The translations under genes were made by a program, and so were the position numbers. Below the pieces are notes generated by a model. The model saw only the letters and a program-made list of their open reading frames with translations, ran no database searches and was not told where the DNA came from. This document shows positions 1 to 10,411 of a stretch of 64,000 nucleotides of DNA, piece after piece. The DNA is from Flavobacterium nitratireducens (lineage in GTDB: Bacteria > Bacteroidota > Bacteroidia > Flavobacteriales > Flavobacteriaceae): NCBI RefSeq assembly GCF_029625335.1, contig NZ_CP121111.1:1488001-1552000 (forward strand), given 5' to 3'. Positions within the stretch are counted from its first letter, which is position 1; each line of letters opens with the position of its first letter.

Positions 1-1811
1 TTACCTAAACGAACAGAAACTGGTTTTCCAGATACCGGATCTACCCCTAAGATGCGCTCTCCACTTTCTCTATCGGCATTTTCTTCAACATGTTTAACCG
101 TAGGATGAAATTGATCGTAAAACTCCTGCATCATCTTAGCCCACTCGATATTACCTTCGGCAATTTCGTCAAAATCCTGCTCTACTTTGGCCGTGAAATT
201 ATAATCTAAAATATTACCAAAATTTTTCACTAAGAAATCCGTAACAATGGTACCGATATCAGTTGGCACTAACTTTCCTTTATCAGAACCTGTATTTTCT
301 TTTAATACTTTCTCACCCACTTTACCTGATTGCAAAGTAAGCTGCGTATAATTACGTTCCTGACCTTCTAAATTTCCTTTTTCTACATAATTTCTATTGA
401 TAATTGTAGAAATTGTTGGTGCATAAGTTGAAGGACGTCCAATTCCTAATTCTTCTAATTTTTTAACTAAGGAAGCTTCGGTATATCTTGCTGCAGGACG
501 TGAATAACGTTCCGTAGCGGTAATGAAATTATTTTGTAAATTTTCATTTACTTTCAAAGCAGGCAACATTCCTTCTTGTTCTTCCTCGTCGTCATCATGC
601 CCCTCCAAATACACCTTCAAGAAGCCTTCAAAAAGCAATACTTCTCCTGAAGCAGTAAACAACTCATTATGATTATTTGCTGCAATTTTAACATTAGTAC
701 GTTCTAATTTCGCATCACTCATTTGCGAAGCTAATGTTCTTTTCCAAATCAAATCGTAAAGCCTAGCTTGATCCCTATCAATATCAACCGTATGACGTGA
801 CATATCTGTAGGACGGATTGCTTCGTGTGCTTCCTGTGCTCCTTTGCTTTTGTTAGCAAATGTTCTAGGGTTAGAAAACTCCTTTCCATAAGACTTAATG
901 ATTTCAGCCTGAGCCGCATCCATAGCTTCTTTGGACAAATTCACACTATCCGTTCTCATGTAGGTAATCAATCCCGCCTCATACAAACGTTGTGCTAACT
1001 GCATTGTAATTCCAACAGGCAAATACAATTTACGAGCCGCTTCTTGTTGTAAAGTCGAAGTGGTAAAAGGAGCTGTAGGTGATTTTTTGGTTGGTTTCGT
1101 TTCTAAATCAGCTACTTTATAAGTCGAACCAATATTTTTATTTAAAAAATCTTCAGCTTCTTTTTTAGTATTGAAATTTTTAGGCAATTTAGCTTTAAAA
1201 GTTTTTCCGGCTTCATTTGTAAATTCGGCAACAACGGAATAAGTAGCTACAGCTTTAAAATCTTGAATTTCGCGTTCACGTTCTACAATCAATCGAACAG
1301 AAACTGACTGAACACGTCCAGCCGAAAGTCCACCTTTAATTTTTCTCCATAAAACCGGCGATAATTCATAACCCACCAAACGATCTAAAACACGACGCGC
1401 TTGTTGAGCGTTTACCAAATTATAATCAATTTCACGAGGATTATCGATAGCTTTTAAAATAGCATTCTTTGTAATCTCATGAAAAACAATTCGTTTTGTT
1501 TTCTTTTTATCTAATTTTAATTCTTCCGCCAAGTGCCAAGAAATAGCCTCTCCCTCGCGGTCCTCATCACTTGCTAACCAAACCGTCTCGGCATTTTTAG
1601 ATAACGTTTTAAGTTTGCTAACTAAAGCTTTTTTATCCGAAGAAACTTCATATTTAGGCAAGAATCCATTTTCTACATCTACACCAATTTCTTTAGAAGG
1701 TAAATCAGCAATATGCCCATAACTGGACTCTACTTGATAATCACTTCCTAGAAATTTTTCGATTGTTTTCGCCTTCGCAGGTGACTCCACTATAACTAAA
1801 TTCTTTGCCAT
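1..1811 (-). CDS. topA: DNA topoisomerase I (type IA), C-terminus beyond the window
   Basis: Type IA topoisomerase that relaxes negatively supercoiled DNA through a 5'-phosphotyrosine intermediate. The ATG at 1811 opens a frame with no stop down to base 1, so about 603 codons are visible and the C-terminus lies outside. The N-terminal Toprim domain starts MAKNLVIVESPAKAKTIEKF and carries the acidic triad context SDEDREGEAISWHL near residue 80. The catalytic Tyr is Tyr284 in LITYMRTDSVNL. The later motif LGIGRPSTYAPTI is also typical. A -7 box lies 21 bases before the start. The upstream neighbour on the same strand is the DeoR regulator, 192 bases away, with no clear terminator between them. 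The identification is secure; the truncation is only the window edge. Confidence 0.97.
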   Translation of the reverse strand, partial: MAKNLVIVESPAKAKTIEKFLGSDYQVESSYGHIADLPSKEIGVDVENGFLPKYEVSSDKKALVSKLKTLSKNAETVWLASDEDREGEAISWHLAEELKLDKKKTKRIVFHEITKNAILKAIDNPREIDYNLVNAQQARRVLDRLVGYELSPVLWRKIKGGLSAGRVQSVSVRLIVEREREIQDFKAVATYSVVAEFTNEAGKTFKAKLPKNFNTKKEAEDFLNKNIGSTYKVADLETKPTKKSPTAPFTTSTLQQEAARKLYLPVGITMQLAQRLYEAGLITYMRTDSVNLSKEAMDAAQAEIIKSYGKEFSNPRTFANKSKGAQEAHEAIRPTDMSRHTVDIDRDQARLYDLIWKRTLASQMSDAKLERTNVKIAANNHNELFTASGEVLLFEGFLKVYLEGHDDDEEEQEGMLPALKVNENLQNNFITATERYSRPAARYTEASLVKKLEELGIGRPSTYAPTISTIINRNYVEKGNLEGQERNYTQLTLQSGKVGEKVLKENTGSDKGKLVPTDIGTIVTDFLVKNFGNILDYNFTAKVEQDFDEIAEGNIEWAKMMQEFYDQFHPTVKHVEENADRESGERILGVDPVSGKPVSVRLG

Positions 1812-1831
1812 GTCCCGTTTGTTTGTGTCGG

Positions 1832-1839
1832 CAAAAGTA
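1832..1839 (-). promoter_or_regulatory. Candidate -7 box of topA
   Basis: The minus strand reads TACTTTTG, a perfect match to the Bacteroidota TAnnTTTG -7 element, 21 bases before the topA ATG. No convincing -33 TTG lies at the usual spacing. Confidence 0.55.
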
Positions 1840-2003
1840 TATGATTTTTTTAAATTTTGGGTTTTTTAAATTTTAAAAGTCAATATAATCGTTGATTTAC
1901 AAGTTTTCAATGGTTTAAATCTCATCCCTTTTAAGAAAAAAACATTCTAATAATAAATGAACACTTATTATAAATCTAACCTATTTTACTACAAATAAAA
2001 TCA

Positions 2004-2774
2004 TTATTTAGGAGCGATTACAACTTCAATACCAAGTTCTTCCAGTTTCGTTTTAGTTTCGATATCTATACCTTCATCTGTAATCAAAACATCAATTTTA
2101 TCTAAATTACAAATTTTACCAAAACCTCTTACATTCATTTTTGTAGAATCTGCTAAAACAATAATTTTCTCAGAAACATCTATCATAGCTTGATTTAAAT
2201 GCGCTTCTAAAGAATTTGATGTACTTAAACCAAAATCCAAATGAATCCCATCTGCTCCCAGAAATAGTTTATTACAAGAAAACTGACTCAAAGTAGCCTC
2301 TGCAATCGGACCTACGGCTGAAGTTGAACTGTTTCGAATATCTCCGCCCAATTGTATCGTATCTATGTTCGTTACTTTACAAAGTTCTAAAGATACCTTT
2401 AATGAAGGGGTAAGCACCGTTAATTTTTGAAACCCTGTGATAGTCCGAGACAAATAATGAATATTCGAACCCGAGCCCAATATAATATAATCGTGATCAT
2501 TAATATATTTTAAAGCCTCTTTTGCTATTTGTTTCTTTTGTTCAACCTGCAATCCTTCTTTATCATCAACATTTCTTTCAAAAGCATAAATAGGTTGCTT
2601 ACTGGCTCCACCATGTGTACGATGCAAAAGCTTTTCATTTTCTAAAAAATTTAGATCCTTTCGTATGGTTACGGTTGAAACATTATGTGTTTCACACAAA
2701 TCAACCACATTCACATATCCTTTTTGATTTAATTCCTTAAGTATATCCTCTTGTCTCCTATTGATCATTGTCAT
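2004..2774 (-). CDS. DeoR-family transcriptional repressor, GlpR-like
   Basis: Transcription factor of 256 aa. The N-terminal DeoR winged helix-turn-helix spans about residues 5-60 and has the family signature VSTVTIRKDLNFLENE followed by RTHGGA. The C-terminal DeoRC sugar-phosphate sensor domain includes LGSGSNIHYLSRTI and LGGDIRNSSTSAVGP. The frame can be extended to a TTG at 2816, but that codon overlaps a perfect -7 box, so the ATG at 2774 (MTMINRRQ) was chosen. The fbp and glpDKF genes lie a few kb away on the opposite strand. Similar T-rich half-sites lie before this gene and before glpD. This suggests control of glycerol use with autoregulation, by analogy with GlpR. The ligand, probably glycerol-3-phosphate, is inferred from the family and context. 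Confidence 0.85.
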   Translation of the reverse strand: MTMINRRQEDILKELNQKGYVNVVDLCETHNVSTVTIRKDLNFLENEKLLHRTHGGASKQPIYAFERNVDDKEGLQVEQKKQIAKEALKYINDHDYIILGSGSNIHYLSRTITGFQKLTVLTPSLKVSLELCKVTNIDTIQLGGDIRNSSTSAVGPIAEATLSQFSCNKLFLGADGIHLDFGLSTSNSLEAHLNQAMIDVSEKIIVLADSTKMNVRGFGKICNLDKIDVLITDEGIDIETKTKLEELGIEVVIAPK

Positions 2775-2813
2775 AATAAAACGTCTTTTTAATTTTTTTG
2801 ATTTTGAAAGATA

Positions 2814-2896
2814 CAAAAATAAATTATATAAATAAATTTCATTTTATTTAAATCTCCTTTGTTTAATTTCATTATATTTGTTAATCGAAACTTTAT
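2814..2896 (-). promoter_or_regulatory. Candidate promoter and operator of the DeoR/GlpR-like gene
   Basis: A perfect -7 box (TATTTTTG on the minus strand) lies at 2814-2821, 40 bases before the chosen ATG. Upstream, TTTCATT occurs at 2837-2843 and 2867-2873 (plus strand, 30 bases apart, three helical turns). AGTTTCGATTA lies on the minus strand at about 2883-2893. These resemble the repeats before glpD (AGTTTCGTTTA, TTTCATT), which fits autoregulation. The operator role is inferred. Confidence 0.45.
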
Positions 2897-2993
2897 TTTA
2901 AATAAAAAGGGCAAAACAAACCTTAATCAAAACTAAACGAACAAAAAAACAAAACAAAGCACAAATATTGAATATACTCATTATTTGCGTTAG

Positions 2994-3063
2994 AACGCAA
3001 GATAACATACGACGGCGGTTTACCTACCAAGTTGTTTTCAACCACCGGCTTATGTTATGCGTT
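2994..3063. repeat. Long imperfect palindrome, attC-like
   Basis: The left arm 2994-3020 (AACGCAAGATAACATACGAC...) pairs with the right arm 3040-3063 (...GGCTTATGTTATGCGTT) across a 19-base spacer, with a few mismatches and a 3-base bulge. The size, extrahelical bases and the TTATGCGTT end resemble integron attC recombination sites. The outer boxes do not match the RYYYAAC/GTTRRRY consensus well, so the attC assignment is tentative. A small unknown ORF begins 50 bases downstream. Confidence 0.45.
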
Positions 3064-3113
3064 ATATTCTCGGCTTTATTGAACTAATATTAATCCATAA
3101 AAAAAACAAAATC

Positions 3114-3419
3114 ATGACTGCAATGCAAAATTTAAAACAGGATTTACAAGAATCTATTGCATCAGAAACAGAAGCACTGCAAGAAATTAAAAACGAATTA
3201 ATAAGAAATACTTGTCTTGCAATACTTGAAAGAGTTATGAGAAATGCAATTAAAAGAATAGACGAAGAATTTTTAGAAATAGAAAAACAACAAATGGCAG
3301 ATGTATCTAAATGGACTTTAGAGAACTGTGATATTCCTAGAAGTGGAAGTTTAGATCAATTTTTTTATGAATATTATGATTCTATCTTTAATCACAAAGT
3401 TACTCAAACCGAAATATAA
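3114..3419 (+). CDS. Hypothetical helical protein, possible cassette gene
   Basis: A 101-aa protein of unrecognised family. The ATG at 3114 (MTAMQNLKQDLQESI) was chosen because an in-frame extension to 3057 would run into the palindrome arm. The sequence is Glu/Lys/Ile-rich with no signal peptide or membrane segment. Residues 1-65 look like continuous amphipathic helix, possibly coiled coil, followed by a Trp- and aromatic-rich end (KWTLENCDI, QFFYEYYDSIF). It lies just after the attC-like palindrome and before fbp, unlike the surrounding housekeeping genes, so it may have been inserted. No function can be assigned. Confidence 0.5.
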   Translation: MTAMQNLKQDLQESIASETEALQEIKNELIRNTCLAILERVMRNAIKRIDEEFLEIEKQQMADVSKWTLENCDIPRSGSLDQFFYEYYDSIFNHKVTQTEI

Positions 3420-3598
3420 CTAACTGATTTGAGATCGAACTTGACGCAGTTTGCTGAGCCTATAAAAATATCTTCTTCTAAGCAATCAATATCCCAAAAG
3501 GAACTCTAGGTAAAATACTAAATTAGCTCGCGGTGTATTACAATGTTTTCAAACAACACAAAATCTATCTTATTAAAAAGACTAGGAAAGAAGACATA

Positions 3599-3724
3599 AT
3601 GACAAAAATCCTCTGGCAATCAAATCAAAAATCATTCTTTTATAATTTCAAACTACAATTGATCAGCAGGCAAATCACGAATCGACTTAAACAACTTATA
3701 AATCAACAGGAGTTAGAATTATGA
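3599..3724 (+). CDS. Possible small basic protein, doubtful
   Basis: A 41-aa frame starting MTKILWQSNQKSFFYNFKLQ and rich in Lys/Arg/Gln, between the hypothetical gene and fbp. No domain, signal or conserved motif is recognisable, and composition alone cannot separate it from a chance frame. The surrounding stretch 3420-3822 shows no RNA gene or clear promoter. Confidence 0.22.
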   Translation: MTKILWQSNQKSFFYNFKLQLISRQITNRLKQLINQQELEL

Positions 3725-3822
3725 TACTCATAATTTTATTTATAATTCTGACCAACGAATAAATAAAACTATATAAAAAACCAAAAAATTTACGATTTCA
3801 AAACAACCACAACAATGTTATC

Positions 3823-4842
3823 ATGAAAGAACACAACAAGACTTTAGGAGAATTTATCATCGAAAACCAAGCCGATTTTCAATATTCTTCGGGTGAATTA
3901 TCACGTATCATCAATTCGATTCGTTTGGCCGCTAAAGTTGTCAATTACAAAGTAAGTAAAGCAGGTCTCGTAGATATTATAGGTGCAGTAGGCGCTCAAA
4001 ACATACAAGGAGAAGACCAACAAAAATTAGATGTTTATGCTAATGAAGTTTTTATTCAAACTCTTATAAATCGAGAAATAGTATGCGGCATTGCTTCTGA
4101 GGAGAACGATGAATTCATAACTGTTGAAGGAAGTGATAAAAGTCATAATAACAAATACGTAGTCTTAATGGACCCACTTGACGGATCGTCAAATATTGAT
4201 GTAAACGTTTCATTAGGGACAATTTTTTCAGTTTTTAGAAGAATTACCCCAATCGGAACCCCAGTTACCCTTGAAGACTTCTTACAACCAGGAATCAATC
4301 AGGTTGCTGCCGGATACGTCATTTACGGAACATCAACTATGCTTGTTTATACTACAGGTAATGGTGTAAACGGATTTACGTTGAACCCAGCTATTGGAAC
4401 ATTTTATTTATCCCATCCCAATATGCAATTCCCAAAAGACGGAAATATATACTCTACAAATGAAGGGAATTATGTTCATTTTCCTCAGGGAGTAAAAGAC
4501 TACATCAAATACTGCCAACTTGAAGAGGACGAAAGACCATACACTTCAAGATACATTGGAAGTTTAGTTGCGGACATGCACAGGAATATGATAAAAGGCG
4601 GAGTATACATATATTCAACTATTACTACCGCACCAAAAGGTAAATTACGATTGCTTTACGAATGTAATCCAATGGCATTCATAGCAGAACAAGCCGGAGG
4701 GAAAGCATCGGATGGGTTTAATAGAATAATGGAAATCATTCCCACTGAATTACATGAAAGAGCACCATTCTTTTGCGGTAGTCAAAATATGGTCGAAAAA
4801 GCGGAAGATTTTATGCTCAAAGCAAAATTAAGCAAATACTAA
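3823..4842 (+). CDS. fbp: Fructose-1,6-bisphosphatase, class 1
   Basis: Hydrolyses fructose-1,6-bisphosphate to fructose-6-phosphate, the committed gluconeogenic step in the cytoplasm. The 339 aa match the usual class 1 length. The metal/phosphate motif [10 protein letters not shown] spans residues 117-126, preceded by ASEEN (91-95), which supplies acidic metal ligands. The substrate-binding region [20 protein letters not shown] lies at about 274-293. The gene stands alone, with a strong terminator after it. It lies between the GlpR-like regulator and the glycerol operon, which fits growth on C3 carbon needing gluconeogenesis. Its regulation by GlpR is not shown. Confidence 0.96.
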   Translation: MKEHNKTLGEFIIENQADFQYSSGELSRIINSIRLAAKVVNYKVSKAGLVDIIGAVGAQNIQGEDQQKLDVYANEVFIQTLINREIVCGIASEENDEFITVEGSDKSHNNKYVVLMDPLDGSSNIDVNVSLGTIFSVFRRITPIGTPVTLEDFLQPGINQVAAGYVIYGTSTMLVYTTGNGVNGFTLNPAIGTFYLSHPNMQFPKDGNIYSTNEGNYVHFPQGVKDYIKYCQLEEDERPYTSRYIGSLVADMHRNMIKGGVYIYSTITTAPKGKLRLLYECNPMAFIAEQAGGKASDGFNRIMEIIPTELHERAPFFCGSQNMVEKAEDFMLKAKLSKY

Positions 4843-4882
4843 AGTTAAAATAACTCCAATTTCAAACCGCCCGAAAAAAGTT

Positions 4883-4922
4883 GAGGCTGTCCGAAAAGTA
4901 ATTTTCAGACAGCCTCTTTTAT
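4883..4922 (+). terminator. Rho-independent terminator of fbp
   Basis: GAGGCTGTCCGAAAA (4883-4897) pairs with TTTTCAGACAGCCTC (4902-4916) with one mismatch. A short loop separates the arms and TTTTATTAT follows. Confidence 0.85.
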
Positions 4923-5240
4923 TATGCGTTACCTTTATTCAGCCTGAAACCCTTCTTTATATCTAGCATTCATTTCAAAAACATAAATAACATGATTACC
5001 AGAGTCCCCTAACAGACCTTAGTTCTTCTAAAAATTCAATTGCTTTCGTATAGTTACGATTTTAAAATTACAATTTTAGCATAAAACAATACAATCTACA
5101 AACTCTTTATAATCTAACATATCATTAAACACCCTTATTTCTCCTATTTAAAAACACCCCAATAGTAAGGAATAACCATATTTTAACAGTAAAAATATGA
5201 AATATGAAAAAAAAATAAAAATATATTAGAATTCTCTTTG
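4923..5240. other. Intergenic stretch without a recognisable gene
   Basis: About 318 AT-rich bases between the fbp terminator and the glpD upstream repeats. No frame above about 20 codons, no tRNA-like fold and no terminator-like hairpin stands out. Confidence 0.5.
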
Positions 5241-5271
5241 TAGTTTCGTTTAGTTTCATTTAATTTGCATT
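5241..5271 (+). promoter_or_regulatory. 10-bp-phased direct repeats before glpD, candidate GlpR operator
   Basis: Three tandem 10-base units, TAGTTTCGTT, TAGTTTCATT and TAATTTGCAT, end 33 bases before the glpD ATG. Helically phased repeats of this kind fit DeoR-family operators. Related half-sites (TTTCATT, AGTTTCGATTA) lie before the DeoR gene at 2837-2893. The last unit also resembles a weak -7 element, so binding here would occlude RNA polymerase. The assignment is inferred. Confidence 0.5.
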
Positions 5272-5303
5272 AAGAAAGTTAAAAACACAAAAAACAATAC
5301 ATT

Positions 5304-6887
5304 ATGAAACGTCACGAACAAGTATCAAAATTAAACGAAACTGATGAGTGGGATGTAATCATCATTGGCGGTGGCGCAAGTGGACTTGGTACGGCAGTAG
5401 ATGCTGCTAGTAGAGGCTACAAAACAATTATAGTTGAAGCAGTAGATTTTGCTAAAGGAACTACCAGCAGAAGTACCAAACTAGTTCATGGTGGTGTGCG
5501 TTATTTAGAACAAGGTGATGTTTCATTAGTGAAAGAAGCATTAAAAGAAAGAGGCTTAATGGCTCAAAATGCTGCGCATGTTGTCAAAAATCAAACTTTT
5601 GTTATTCCAAATTACAATTGGTGGGGTGGTTACTTCTACACTATTGGATTAACTATATACGATTTATTAGCTGGAAGATTAAGCTTAGGTCGATCCAAAT
5701 ACATTTCAAAGAAAAAAACCATTGAATTACTTCCCACCGTAGAACAAAAAGGTCTAGTAAGCGGTGTTATATATCATGACGGTCAATTTGATGATTCACG
5801 TCTAGCTATTAATCTAGCACAAACTGCAGTAGAAAATGGAGCATGTGTTTTAAACTACACTAAAGTAATCAATTTATTAAAAGACGATAATAACCACGTA
5901 ATTGGCGTACAACTAGAAGATAGAGAAACAGCTGAGAGAAAAGAAATAAAAGGCAAAGTTATAATAAATGCTACAGGAGTCTTTACAAATTCAATCATGA
6001 AAATGAATGACAAAGTCTATAAAAAATATATAGTACCAAGTCAAGGAATTCATCTAGTATTTGACAAATCTTTTTTACCTAGTGATTCTGCCTTAATGGT
6101 TCCCAAAACAAGTGACGGAAGAGTTTTATTTGCTGTGCCATGGCATGATAAAGTAATAGTTGGAACTACCGATACCTTGATAAAAAGTCACAGTTTAGAA
6201 CCAATTGCATTAGAAAGTGAAATTGAATTTGTACTCGAAACCGCACAACGCTTTTTAGCCAAAAAACCAACTAGAGCCGATGTATTATCCGTTTTCGCAG
6301 GGCTAAGACCTCTGGCAGCACCAGAAAAAGAAGGTAAAAGTACTAAAGAAGTATCAAGAAGCCACAAAATAATTGTCTCTGAAACGGGATTAATCACCAT
6401 CACAGGTGGGAAATGGACCACTTATAGAAAAATTGCTGAAGACATTATAGACAAAGCAATCTCAGAAAAAAAATTACCTAAGAAGGAATGCAAAACAGAA
6501 CACCTTTCAATTCATGGAAATAAAAAAACCACAACCCTAGACAGAGAAAACCATTTATATGTATACGGAAGTGATATTCAAAACATTATAGACTTACAAA
6601 ATCAGCAACCAGCATTAAAACAAAAGCTACATCCCAATTACGATTACACATTGGCTGAAGTTGTCTGGGGTATTCGTTATGAAATGGCAAGAACTATTGA
6701 TGATGTCTTATCACGAAGAGTACGTCTCTTATTCCTAGATGCTCGCGCCGCAATTGCTGTTTCAGAAAAAGTTGCACAATTATTGGCTAAAGAATTAGGC
6801 CATGATGAGGATTGGATTAAAACACAAACCGAAGAATTCAAAACAATCGCAAGCGGGTTTCTTTTACCTGAATTTAGATCAAATTAA
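5304..6887 (+). CDS. glpD: Aerobic glycerol-3-phosphate dehydrogenase, FAD-dependent
   Basis: Oxidises sn-glycerol-3-phosphate to dihydroxyacetone phosphate and passes electrons through FAD to quinone at the inner membrane. The 527 aa fit the GlpD family. The FAD-binding Rossmann fold is DVIIIGGGASGLG (residues 17-29) with the acidic strand end at Glu45. The conserved SRSTKLVHGGVRYLEQG spans about 55-71. VSVFAGLRPL and ITGGKWTTYRK are family motifs nearer the C-terminus. It is the first gene of the glpD-glpK-glpF operon; glpK starts 24 bases after its stop. The phased repeats just upstream suggest repression by the GlpR-like protein. Confidence 0.96.
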   Translation: MKRHEQVSKLNETDEWDVIIIGGGASGLGTAVDAASRGYKTIIVEAVDFAKGTTSRSTKLVHGGVRYLEQGDVSLVKEALKERGLMAQNAAHVVKNQTFVIPNYNWWGGYFYTIGLTIYDLLAGRLSLGRSKYISKKKTIELLPTVEQKGLVSGVIYHDGQFDDSRLAINLAQTAVENGACVLNYTKVINLLKDDNNHVIGVQLEDRETAERKEIKGKVIINATGVFTNSIMKMNDKVYKKYIVPSQGIHLVFDKSFLPSDSALMVPKTSDGRVLFAVPWHDKVIVGTTDTLIKSHSLEPIALESEIEFVLETAQRFLAKKPTRADVLSVFAGLRPLAAPEKEGKSTKEVSRSHKIIVSETGLITITGGKWTTYRKIAEDIIDKAISEKKLPKKECKTEHLSIHGNKKTTTLDRENHLYVYGSDIQNIIDLQNQQPALKQKLHPNYDYTLAEVVWGIRYEMARTIDDVLSRRVRLLFLDARAAIAVSEKVAQLLAKELGHDEDWIKTQTEEFKTIASGFLLPEFRSN

Positions 6888-6902
6888 ACTATTAACCATT
6901 AA

Positions 6903-8408
<1,506 letters not shown>

Positions 8409-8433
8409 TAAAAATCATAAAAAATCATAAAAA

Positions 8434-9159
8434 ATGACATCATTTATAGCAGAGTTAATAGGCACAATGCTCCTTATCCTTTTGGGTAATGGAGTAGTTG
8501 CGAACGTAGTTCTTAAAGGAACAAAAGGAAACAATTCAGGCTGGATAGTTATTACAGCAGGTTGGGCATTTGCGGTTTTTGTAGCAGTAACTGTAGCAGG
8601 ACCAATAAGCGGAGCTCACCTAAACCCGGCTGTAACTATTGGATTAGCAATTGCAGGTAAATTTGCTTGGAGCCAAGTTGCTACATATATAATAGCTCAA
8701 CTTTTAGGAGCGATGTTAGGCGCATTCTTAGTTTGGTTATTCCATAAAGATCACTTTACTATCACAGAAGACGAAGGCGGAAAACTAGCTTGTTTCAGTA
8801 CAGGACCTGCAATTAGAAACACTGTATCAAATATGATTGGCGAAATAATTGGGACTTTTGTTCTTATTTTTGTAATCTTCTATCTTGCAGGACCAGAACT
8901 TAGTATGAGCTCAGCAACAGATGTTAAAATTGGACTTGGTTCAATTGGTGCTTTACCCGTTGCAATATTAGTATGGGCAATTGGTCTTTCTCTAGGAGGT
9001 ACTACTGGTTACGCCATTAATCCAGCAAGGGACTTAGGCCCTCGTATTATGCACTCCATACTTTTAAAAGGAAGTAGTGATTGGAGTTATGCTTGGATTC
9101 CAGTTGTAGCACCAATCATTGGAGCAACTATTGCCGCATACCTTTATATGGCTTTATAA
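8434..9159 (+). CDS. glpF: Glycerol uptake facilitator, aquaporin family
   Basis: Inner-membrane channel for facilitated glycerol diffusion. The 241 aa have six hydrophobic segments in two homologous halves. The first pore motif is GAHLNPAVTIG (NPA at 64-66) and the second is AINPARDLGPR (NPA at 196-198, then Arg199-Asp200). Asp after NPAR favours a glyceroporin over a water-only channel. Third gene of the glp operon, 25 bases after glpK. Confidence 0.95.
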   Translation: MTSFIAELIGTMLLILLGNGVVANVVLKGTKGNNSGWIVITAGWAFAVFVAVTVAGPISGAHLNPAVTIGLAIAGKFAWSQVATYIIAQLLGAMLGAFLVWLFHKDHFTITEDEGGKLACFSTGPAIRNTVSNMIGEIIGTFVLIFVIFYLAGPELSMSSATDVKIGLGSIGALPVAILVWAIGLSLGGTTGYAINPARDLGPRIMHSILLKGSSDWSYAWIPVVAPIIGATIAAYLYMAL

Positions 9160-9296
9160 TAAAACACCAAAACAAATTCAAACTTTATCTTAGGGGTGTA
9201 ACTATACATAGCTTGTACTACTGTTTTCTCGTAAAAAAAATAATAAAATCAACGCTCAAATTTAGCGCACCCATTAGATTCAAATTCACCAAAACA

Positions 9297-10067
9297 ATGA
9301 AAAAAAATATATTAGCAATACTAGTTTTCTGTGCAGGAATAAATTCATATGCACAAGATATTCCAGCATTGGAAAATTCTAAACCGAGCACCATAGACTT
9401 CAATGTTGGATTAAAAACCAGCCATTTATGGAGAGGTTTAGTAATAAACGACGGAATGACCGCTACAGGATTTGTCCATTTAGCGTTAGACAAAAATCAA
9501 AATTTGACTACTGGTGTTTGGGGTGGCGCAGGATTTGACGGGAAATACCGTGAAATTGATTATTACATTCAATATCAAAAAAGCAACTTCTCTATTGGAT
9601 TGTGGGATTTATTTAACACTACAGGAATGACAAGTCCTGAAGTATTTAATTATGATAAACTTACTACAACTCACATCATTGATTTAAGAACATCATACAG
9701 TTTTCCTAAATCATTCCCTTTGCGTCTAGAAGCAGACGTATTTCTTTACACTGGTAAAAACGACCGCCAAATAGATGCTAACAATAACTATAACAGTAGA
9801 TACTCTACTTATGTAGAATTAAGCTATCCAGTTATTGAAAACCAAAAAGTAAATGTAAGCCTTTATGCAGGTGGTGTGTTTGCAATTGACGGAACTTCAA
9901 ATTTATACAGAGGAGACCAAAGCAAGAATTTTGGTATTGTAAATACTGGATTCAAACTTTCAAAAGAAATTTCAGTGTTAAATTATAAGCTACCTGTTTC
10001 TGCAACTGCGATGTGGAATCCCGCTAACAAAATTGCAAGAATACAATTAGCCGTAGATTTATTTTAA
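9297..10067 (+). CDS. Putative outer-membrane beta-barrel protein of the glp operon
   Basis: A 256-aa secreted protein with a clear signal peptide (MKKNILAILVFCAGINSYAQ, cleavage about residue 20). The rest has alternating strands with aromatic girdle residues (IDFNVGLKTSHLWRGLV, IDYYIQYQKSNFSIGLWDL, STYVELSYPVI) and ends in a strand with a terminal Phe, as in outer-membrane barrels. The frame could be read from 9081, but that would overlap glpF and lose the signal peptide, so the ATG at 9297 was chosen. It follows glpF by 137 bases and precedes a strong terminator. A glycerol-related porin role is plausible but only inferred. It resembles the TIGR02001 (Gcw_chp) type of barrel from memory. 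Confidence 0.75.
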   Translation: MKKNILAILVFCAGINSYAQDIPALENSKPSTIDFNVGLKTSHLWRGLVINDGMTATGFVHLALDKNQNLTTGVWGGAGFDGKYREIDYYIQYQKSNFSIGLWDLFNTTGMTSPEVFNYDKLTTTHIIDLRTSYSFPKSFPLRLEADVFLYTGKNDRQIDANNNYNSRYSTYVELSYPVIENQKVNVSLYAGGVFAIDGTSNLYRGDQSKNFGIVNTGFKLSKEISVLNYKLPVSATAMWNPANKIARIQLAVDLF

Positions 10068-10104
10068 GTTTTTACTTGTAGTTTTTTGTTTAAACTTGTT
10101 GCCT

Positions 10105-10141
10105 AAAAACTCTCTTAGATATTTAAGAGAGTTTTTTTTTT
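10105..10141 (+). terminator. Terminator of the glycerol operon
   Basis: AAAAACTCTCTTA pairs with TAAGAGAGTTTTT across a small loop, followed by a long T tract. The A run on the left could let it act in both directions. Confidence 0.85.
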
Positions 10142-10360
10142 TTCAAAAATCGAAATCCGTACCTAGCCTAGCCAGCATAGTAATTAAAATCCCGCAATAA
10201 AAAAACTCAGGTTCCCTGTTTTATAAAAGCAACTAAAATAAGCTCTTTATAACACTTGTAAAAGCTGATTTTTTTTAGGCCTTGAAACGAAAAGCCAGAA
10301 ACAGCTCCTGAAAGAAAACTTAATAAAAACTAAAACATTGTTAATTCTTTAGCTGACATC

Positions 10361-10392
10361 TTGTCATATCCATTCGAATTCTCTTATCTTTG
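10361..10392 (+). promoter_or_regulatory. Promoter of miaB
   Basis: A perfect -7 box TATCTTTG lies at 10385-10392 and a -33 TTG at 10361-10363, with 21 bases between them. The expected start of transcription is only about 13 bases before the miaB ATG. The stretch 10142-10360 before it shows no gene or hairpin of note. Confidence 0.65.
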
Positions 10393-10411
10393 TAGTCTGA
10401 AATTACAACTA

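Noticed and set aside
9081..9296. N-terminal extension of the outer-membrane protein overlapping glpF
   Set aside because: It runs through the glpF 3' end and would bury a perfect signal peptide that starts at the ATG at 9297.
10361..10411. TTG start giving a longer MiaB
   Set aside because: The codon is the -33 element of a consensus promoter, and the -7 box lies inside the supposed coding sequence.
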